A stretch of DNA of 64,000 nt from Zanthoxylum bungeanum (taxonomy: Eukaryota; Streptophyta; Magnoliopsida; Sapindales; Rutaceae): the NCBI GenBank assembly GCA_019454045.1, contig SKCR01010145.1, positions 1 to 64,000 of the forward strand, in the 5' to 3' direction. The notes under the pieces were generated by a model. That model was not told where the DNA came from. It searched no databases and saw only the letters and a program-made list of their open reading frames with translations. Below, piece after piece: positions 57,566 through 64,000 of this stretch; positions within the stretch are counted from its first letter, which is position 1, and each line of letters opens with the position of its first letter. The translations under genes and the position numbers were made by a program.

Positions 57566-58837
57566 CTATGAAGCTGAGTGGTTGAGAGTTTGGAGGACAA
57601 GGGTTTCGGGTAGGCCAGAGTTGATCATGTAGTTGGGCAGGGGATTTCTGTGTGCGTTGGGTTGTTCTTTTTCTGGGTCGGGTATTGTATGGGCATCGAT
57701 GAGGTTTTGGATTTCATGCCTGAGGCGGGCGCAGTTGTCGGTGTCATGGCCTTTTTCTTGGTGGAAGTGACAGTATAAGTTTAAGTTCATGTGAGGTGGC
57801 ACAGGATTTGGAATGGGCCTAGGTTCCAAAGGTTTTAAGAGTCCATGTGCCTTCAGCTTTTCGAATACCTTTGAAAGAGGCTTACCAAGGTTAAAAAATC
57901 GTCTGTTCTTAATGGCAGTGACTTCAGCAGTAGCAGGCATAGTCCCTGAATGTCCCCCAATGGGCTTCCTGTTTAGACCATAGAATTTTCTATTCTCGGC
58001 CTCTTCTTCTTCAATATCCATGACAGTTTCCCTCAACTGCCGAAAGTCTGCAATCATGGAGGTCATTCTCCTCAGTTTGCCATAAATAGAGGGCTTGGTG
58101 CCCTTGATGATCATTTTGATCTGGTCCTTTTCTGAGGGCCGGGTATGCATCTTCAGAAGCTGGCTCCTCCAGCGGTCCACATACTCTTTGAAGCTCTCCT
58201 CCGGCTTCTGCTTAGTGTTCTCCAAATCTCGAAGTGACAAATCAATCTCCAAGTCTGTAACATACTGCTTCAGAAAAGCATCAGCTAGTTCCTTCCAATC
58301 TTCCTTAACCTTCTTCTCAAGGCTATGATACCAAACCACAGGTGCCCCCTCGAGTGACATCCCAAACATCTTTTGGACTTGGCGCTGAGACAGGCCAACT
58401 GAACTCATAACAGACACATACTGACGGAGATGCACCCTCGGATCTCCATTCCCATTGAACTTAGCCAAATCCGGCATCTTAAACTGCGCTGGCAACTGCT
58501 CCTCAAACTTCATTGTCTCATAGTCTAGCAAATCTTCATTCTTACCCCTCATCTTGCGGGTAACGGATTCAACCTGATCCCTGAGTTTCTGTATCTCGGC
58601 CTGAGACCCAATCACTCTGTCTGTTGTATACTCTGTATTATCATCATCAAAAGCGGGGATATCATCCCCCAACCCATTCGGAGGCTTCTCGCGCCTTACA
58701 TTCTCTGAATTCTCCCCAGCACGGGGCACAGCCATATTTGTCATGGCAGCAGTCAAGGCTTGCAACTGTTCAGTAATCTTGGCGAAGCCACTTTCCAACT
58801 GATCTATCCGGGATACCTCAGTATCTGATTCACTCAT
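57566..58837 (-). CDS. Ogre-2 gag protein
   Basis: 423 codons from MSESDTEV at 58837; the open frame extends upstream to 58963. A short coiled-coil start (ITEQLQALTAAM) is followed by a gag domain almost identical to that of Ogre-1 (FNGNGDPRVHLRQYVSVM, WYHSLEKKVKEDW, DRWRSQLLKM) and a zinc-knuckle-like CHFHQEKGHDTDNC. It ends NHSAS soon after the point matching Ogre-1 residue 415. No protease follows. The intact frame suggests it is, or recently was, under selection to package RNA. Confidence 0.9.
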   Translation of the reverse strand: MSESDTEVSRIDQLESGFAKITEQLQALTAAMTNMAVPRAGENSENVRREKPPNGLGDDIPAFDDDNTEYTTDRVIGSQAEIQKLRDQVESVTRKMRGKNEDLLDYETMKFEEQLPAQFKMPDLAKFNGNGDPRVHLRQYVSVMSSVGLSQRQVQKMFGMSLEGAPVVWYHSLEKKVKEDWKELADAFLKQYVTDLEIDLSLRDLENTKQKPEESFKEYVDRWRSQLLKMHTRPSEKDQIKMIIKGTKPSIYGKLRRMTSMIADFRQLRETVMDIEEEEAENRKFYGLNRKPIGGHSGTMPATAEVTAIKNRRFFNLGKPLSKVFEKLKAHGLLKPLEPRPIPNPVPPHMNLNLYCHFHQEKGHDTDNCARLRHEIQNLIDAHTIPDPEKEQPNAHRNPLPNYMINSGLPETLVLQTLNHSAS

Positions 58838-58989
58838 GTCTGTTCTCGGTATTTTGGCGAGTCTTCCCTTTTTTCTAACCCAACGGGAATCTATGATGGC
58901 TTTCAGAACACAAGGGTTAACATGATGTATGTATGCATGATGTGCATAAGAAGTATATAACATATATTAAATCAAATAAAATTCTCAAA

Positions 58990-59470
58990 CAAATCGGCCT
59001 ATTATCATTTTAGAAGTTTTTGGGACAACTGTCATAAGAGTGAACCCGTCCCAGTTTAAATGGCCTAACGAGTTCATGTCTTATGGCAAAGAGCCCAACT
59101 AAATCCAAATGATAAAATTCCGAACACAATCATAAAAATGGCCCATTGTTATTTAGAAACCTTTTGGCCCAATCGTCATAAGATGTGTTCTTGTCCCAGT
59201 TTAAATGGCCCAACAAGCCCATATCCCATGATAAGTGGTCCAAATGGATCCAAACAACGATGTTCTCAAACACAAGCAAGATGATGCAAACATGACATAA
59301 TAATTTTTACAAAGTGGCCCATCAATATTTCAGAAGCTTTTGGCCTAATAGTCATACGGTGCGAACTTGCCCCAGTTTAAATGGCCCAGCAAGCCCGCAT
59401 TTCTGACAATAGTCCAACTGCATCCAAATGAGGATGGTCCACAAGCACATACTCAAGGAAATAATTGCTA
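58990..59470 (-). repeat. Ogre-2 leader repeats
   Basis: Three diverged direct repeats of about 150-170 bp, each with CCCAGTTTAAATGGCC (near 59050, 59195 and 59370) and a GGCCCA(T/A)-type start. Ogre-1 has two. Non-coding. Confidence 0.65.
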
Positions 59471-59971
59471 CTTTAGCCAACCCGTCTATAGGTGGGTTAG
59501 TAAGAGTATAGACAAAGGCTCTCACCGGCGAAGGATGGCCCACAACTAGGTCTCCCCACTCAAGGGTTCGAGCAACCAAGTGAGCGCACCCTTTTTTATA
59601 CACTAAGGTACGTGCCAATGAGCTATGGTGTGTGACGGACTGTCAAATGGATTTCCCGTTGTAGATCCCCCAGAGGGAAGGTGGAGCGAGGCTCACTTAA
59701 ATACCCAAGCCTCTTAGGCTCTTATCGCTTGTTGTCAGGAATAAACAACGAGTCCTCCAAATTAGTCCACCACAATAGGCTACAAGTAGATGGCTATCTA
59801 GGTGCCTTCACAGCTTTTCCTTCTAGAAAGGTAGTGAATGAAGGAAGACACCAAACCATTACCTAGCCCAAAAATGCCTTTAATTAAACCCTTACTTTAT
59901 CCACTATAGACACGGTCAATTAAAACACAAATCCAAACATCACAAGTCAATATTTCGGGGCCAATTCTCTA

Positions 59972-59989
59972 TCCCCAGTGGAGTCGCCA
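59972..59989 (-). promoter_or_regulatory. Ogre-2 primer-binding site
   Basis: Identical 18-mer to the Ogre-1 site (TGGCGACTCCACTGGGGA), three bases from the LTR at 59993. Confidence 0.8.
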
Positions 59990-59992
59990 GAC

Positions 59993-62780
59993 TGTGGGAC
60001 ACAGAAACTGGGCGACGCCGTTCCTAGGCTCGCGGCCTAGTTTGGGAAGGATTACATAACATGGAGTCGCCACCGGTGTGACCCGGGACAAAGATTTAAG
60101 GCCGCACTCACCCCTCGCAAGGGAAGACCTCAAACCGTGGGTTCGGAATGGTCCCTTACTTATGTCACTTGTAATGAAGGATTCACGTAATAATTTAACT
60201 AAGCTTAAGTAACATTTATTTCCAATAGTATCATGCTTCTAAATTCTCATATGCAAAATAAAACTTATGTGTACGCTTTTACATATATCTCATATTTAAA
60301 ATTGCATGCTTAACATATATCAAGATAGCAACGAACATACAAATTTACATATCACATTCAGGAAAACGCAAGCACACATATCGACCCTACGAGCACACAT
60401 ATGGGCACTTTTCTAAGCGGTACGTGGAATTGTAGCCCAAGTACAGACCGCACTACCGTCCATTCGGAATCGGCTACGGAATTTACGTCTGGGTTTCCAT
60501 CCGATATACCGCAAGAAATAATACTCAAATGTTATCATGACATAAGCATACGAATTGTGACACATTTGCATAAGAAGATCAACCAATAGGCAATTATGCA
60601 TGAATATAATAAGACAGACTCAGTTCAGTGTGTGCACGTTCGTGTAGCGTTCGTAAACGCGTTCGAACGGAAATGAAACAGAATGCTCACGTTCGAGTAG
60701 CGTTCGTAACGCGTTCGAACGGAAATGAAACAGAATGCTCACGTTCGAGTAGCGTTCGTAACGTAAACGCGTTCGAACGGAAATGAGACAGAATGCTCAC
60801 GTTCGAGTAGCGTTCGTAAACGCGTTCGAACGGAAATGAGACAGAAAGCTCACGTTCGTATGGCGTTTGTTAACGCGTTCGAACGGATACGAGACCTGAC
60901 ACATAATAAGGCAAAAACACATGCGCGTTCGAGTTGTGTTCGTGAACGCGTTCGAACGGACACGGACCTGATGCATGAAATAGGATGCAATACATAAACA
61001 GAAAATAAAAGGGCGCGGCGAAGCACTGCCGTAAAGGTGACCTTTTGGGGCTCTTGATCTCTCAAAGAGAGGACCTTTAGACCAACATGCTAAGCCCATG
61101 CGCGTCACATCACACATACAAGAATAGAACCAATCATATCAACCAAGTATGCCCGATTGAACACATCTTACATCCAATCCGAACACACATCAACCGGCGC
61201 GGCAAAGCATCGTGGTAAAGGGCTTTTAGCCCCTCCCCATAGGGGATCTCACAACACACTTACTAAGCCCATGCGCTCGATTGACTTATACATACGAAAA
61301 TAAAGATAACAATATCAAACTAAGTATGCCCGATTGAACGTATCTCGCGTCCAACCGAACATACATCAACCGGCGCGGCGAAGTAGTGTCACGAAGGTGG
61401 CCTTTTTGGCTCTTTATCTCCTAAATGGAGGGCCTTTGGACTAACTCACTAAGCCCATGCGCTTGGTTGAATCATGCATAACTAACGATATACATAATTT
61501 AAATGACGAGGAATAAATAAATGAAAGCAACACAAAACAAGAGAATGTGCCGTTTACTCAAGCGGTACGTGGAGTTGTGGCCCGAGTACAGATCATATTA
61601 CCGTCCATTCGGAATCGGCTATGAAATTTATGTCCGGGTTTCCATCCGATATACCGCGAGAGTTGACACATCTCTCATTCATCCAATACCCACAACATAT
61701 TACATCTCATAATTCATGCATATTTATCTACTCAAAGACCACAACATGCATTCATAGACGACTCTCATGCGAATAGAATTCAATAAAAAATGAATATAAA
61801 CTAATGAAAAGGTACCCTCAGGTCTAACCTTTTAAATCACCTCTCGGATGTACGGTACACGATCGTCGGAAGGGTGGATGCTCCGCAACTCTCCCGGTTC
61901 ACTGGTTCACTGTTCTCGTTCGTTGGCTTTACTGTTTTGCTTGCGGCTCGGACTCCGTTCTGCTCCTATTTCCTCTTTATCTTTTGCTTACTGTTTTTTG
62001 GTGTCTTCTTCCTAGTGTTTTTATGTGTGTTGTGTATGAGTTAGAGACTAGCTAGCTAGGGTTGAGAAGGTTGGTGAATGGTTCTTTTTATAGGCAAAGG
62101 GTTAGGTTTGACAAGGAAAGGAATTTGATTTGGTTTGGTTAAGGGAAGTCAAGAGATTTGATTTGGTTTGGTTAAGGGAAGTCAAAGATTGAGGGGGGAC
62201 AAATCTTGGCTAGATAGGGAAGGTTGGATATTTGATTGGCTTGGATTAGGAATACAATATTTTAAGTTTGGGAATAATCTTATTAGATTGGGAATATAAT
62301 TGGTTGATTGATTTTAATTAGGCATGATTATATTTTGATTTAGTGTGTGATTTGTTTAATTTAGGCATGATTTTAGTTTAAGTTGGTAATTGTTTATTTT
62401 TGTTTGGTATATGTTTTATTTAATCATTTAATTAATTTAATTATTATATTATTTAGTTAATGTTTTAATTAATATTTATTTATTTAAATTGGGATGTGTT
62501 TTATGGGCTTTGGGGGGCTAATTGGGCTGGATGTGAGGCTAGCAGCAAAACCAGAATTACCGACACCGTTCGAACGCTTACTCGAACGCGGCACGAACGC
62601 CCGCAATCCGTTTGACGTTCGAACGTAAACACGAACGTAGCACGAACGAAAACAGTGAACCTTGTTTATTCTGAATTTCCCCTTCCGATGTCCGTTTCCC
62701 GTGACCTCCGTGACTTAAAAGGTAGTGCTCCAAAATGAGACTCATCATAGGGACTCATGTGTAAAAATGCAGTGCCTACA
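59993..62780 (-). mobile_element. Ogre-2 5' LTR (full length)
   Basis: 2788 bp. It matches the 3' LTR except for an extra 357 bp or so at about 61050-61410. That stretch holds further GGCGCGGC(G/A)AAG units (three in this LTR, one in the other). Conserved modules are at 60415-60510 and 61560-61655 and the TATA box is at 62094-62103. Many of the remaining differences are single-base losses in short runs. Confidence 0.92.
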
Positions 62781-62884
62781 CCGGCAATCAAGTCAGGTTG
62801 GTGCTAAGAAATTATCTGAGTTGTTATGAACATCTTCACCCCTCGGGTCGAGTGAAGTACATGAACCGACCCGACCCTCGACAC

Positions 62885-64000
62885 ATTTGAAATGGAAATC
62901 CCTTCTACACCATTCTTTCTCTACTGGGATCCTGAAGCTCGAAATCACTATCAACAGAAATTTTCATATGTACATCAAGTTTCAACATGCCAATAAAAAT
63001 GATAAATCAATGTTCTATATTTTGTATTTCTTTCATCACTTCATTTTTTTTTTCACGTATACATATATTGTATGTGTACAAAGTGAGAGACTGAAATAAT
63101 GATATGCTGAATTGTTGATAATTTATATGTTTGATTGGTGATGTGAATATTAATTTTAAGGCAAAGCTTTTCAGAGAAAATACAATTAATCAGTGTGTAT
63201 GAAGAGAAGTCGAGGAGGAGGAGAGTGTCAGCAAGTCGTCACCACCACCATCATACAAGTACAAAAAAGAGAGGATTTATGCATAGACTCTATTCAACAT
63301 TATAAATGTATAGGTAAAACTACAATTAAGCTACCGTTTTATGCAACATTAGAAAATTCAGTATAAAATAAACTCATTTGAAACTAATTGAATTGAATGT
63401 TTCACATCTTCTGATCAATCTAGAGATCATTTCGATTCCATCAGTAATGAGGATTCAGAATATCACACATTGATCATCAATGAGAGATTCAACTCAACAG
63501 TTACGCTTACTTTTTCAACACTATATTTTGATTTTGCCTTTCAAAAAACATGTCGGCTCTATAATCGTATGGATATGATCCTCATATTTTTTTTTTAAAA
63601 AAAAAATTGTAATTGGATTATATAAGTGTAATGGTATATATTATCTATCTTAGTTGAACCAGATGTTTCTTGAGTAATAACAAAACCAATGGTAATTCAC
63701 AATCCATCAACTTTATTTTAAAAAATAAGTTAGTTTTAAATTAATCCGCGCATCGCGCCGGCTTCTAACTAATTTATCAGAATTTGTCACCGCTTATAAT
63801 TTAAGAAGTTATATAGAAGGAATTATTTTAACAATTCTCATACATACCTCATACATTGTGCTACTTAAGCATCGATTAATCACAAATCGCTATTTGAGCG
63901 ATTTGAATCGGTCGATTTTGACCGTTTTAAACCGACACTGATATTCATGTGATTTTGATCGATTAATCGACCATTTTTTTATTTCCTAAAATTTGCATAA
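62885..64000. other. AT-rich end region without recognised gene
   Basis: It lies outside the 5' LTR of the Tat-lineage element. A GC hairpin (GCGCATCGCGC near 63747) followed by CTAA and T at 63769-63773 resembles a Helitron 3' end on the plus strand. A GATCGATTAATCGA-type palindrome family lies at 63870-63975. The 70-codon frame at 62887-63099 has no recognisable domain. Confidence 0.4.

Larger units (their letters stand above)
53384..62780 (-). mobile_element. Ogre-2: gag-only, non-autonomous Ogre-family retrotransposon
   Basis: 9397 bp between flanks ccggg (53379-53383) and ccggc (62781-62785), a duplication with one mismatch. It has two LTRs, the same primer-binding site and polypurine tract as Ogre-1, a leader with repeats, an intact gag and a tandem array. 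Protease, reverse transcriptase, RNase H and integrase are all absent. It would need enzymes from a relative to move. The LTRs are nearly identical apart from a block deletion, so it is young. Confidence 0.9.
46961..62884 (-). mobile_element. Decayed Tat-lineage Ty3/gypsy retrotransposon with nested insertions
   Basis: A single element in minus orientation. Its 5' LTR is split (62884-62786 and 53383-52714). The primer-binding site is at 52694-52711, gag around 50640-50880, protease at 50231-50520 and pol at 46961-49600. Four insertions sit inside or at its edge: Ogre-2, a solo Athila-like LTR, a hAT MITE and a Copia-type LTR. The 3' LTR and the integrase C-terminus are not found in the window. 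It is much older than Ogre-1 or Ogre-2, judging by its stops. Confidence 0.8.

Noticed and set aside
1..64000. Host tRNA, rRNA or miRNA genes
   Set aside because: None could be recognised; tRNA-like matches are only retroelement primer-binding sites and SINE boxes.

Overview
The window is nuclear DNA of a flowering plant, most likely a eudicot. Three things show this: intron-split phytochelatin synthase genes with GT-AG splice sites, plant-specific Tat/Ogre, Athila and Copia retrotransposons, and AT-rich intergenic DNA with hAT elements and a SINE. The species cannot be named from the sequence.

Only two host genes are present, and both are phytochelatin synthases (PCS) on the minus strand. 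PCS-A (38158-45219, 8 exons, 501 aa) and PCS-B (16115-20401, 8 exons, 497 aa) have identical exon phases. Their first six coding exons also have identical lengths. They are therefore an old head-to-tail duplication, now about 17.8 kb apart. Both keep the catalytic triad Cys56/His162/Asp180. PCS-B has a diverged C-terminal half that lacks several cysteines and the usual tail.

From left to right: 1-14.8 kb is a scramble of Athila-type (Ty3/gypsy) and Copia fragments, including a 1.3-kb inverted pair of LTR arms, a gag gene fused to LTR sequence, and duplicated Copia-type LTR segments. 16.1-20.4 kb is PCS-B, with a hAT-like element in intron 4. 20.6-36.5 kb is a hAT transposase gene split by a 13.4-kb Ogre/Tat-lineage retrotransposon (Ogre-1, 22192-35578, perfect 5-bp target duplication). 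Ogre-1 itself carries a solo LTR inside its integrase. 37.1 kb is a SINE. 38.2-45.2 kb is PCS-A, with hAT-like elements in introns 1 and 4. 45.4-62.9 kb is a decayed Tat-lineage retrotransposon that received at least four insertions: a Copia-type LTR, a hAT MITE, a solo Athila-like LTR, and a second Ogre-family element (Ogre-2, 53384-62780). Ogre-2 has a gag but no pol. The last 1.1 kb is AT-rich with no recognised gene.

Ogre-1 and Ogre-2 share their primer-binding site, polypurine tract, LTR termini, leader and gag. Ogre-2 therefore looks like a gag-only partner mobilised by an Ogre-1-like relative. Ogre-1 pol carries frameshifts and stops and is dead. Both elements have tandem arrays between their coding region and 3' LTR, a known birthplace of satellite DNA. 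All coordinates, junctions and duplications were read by eye, and no alignment or search was run.
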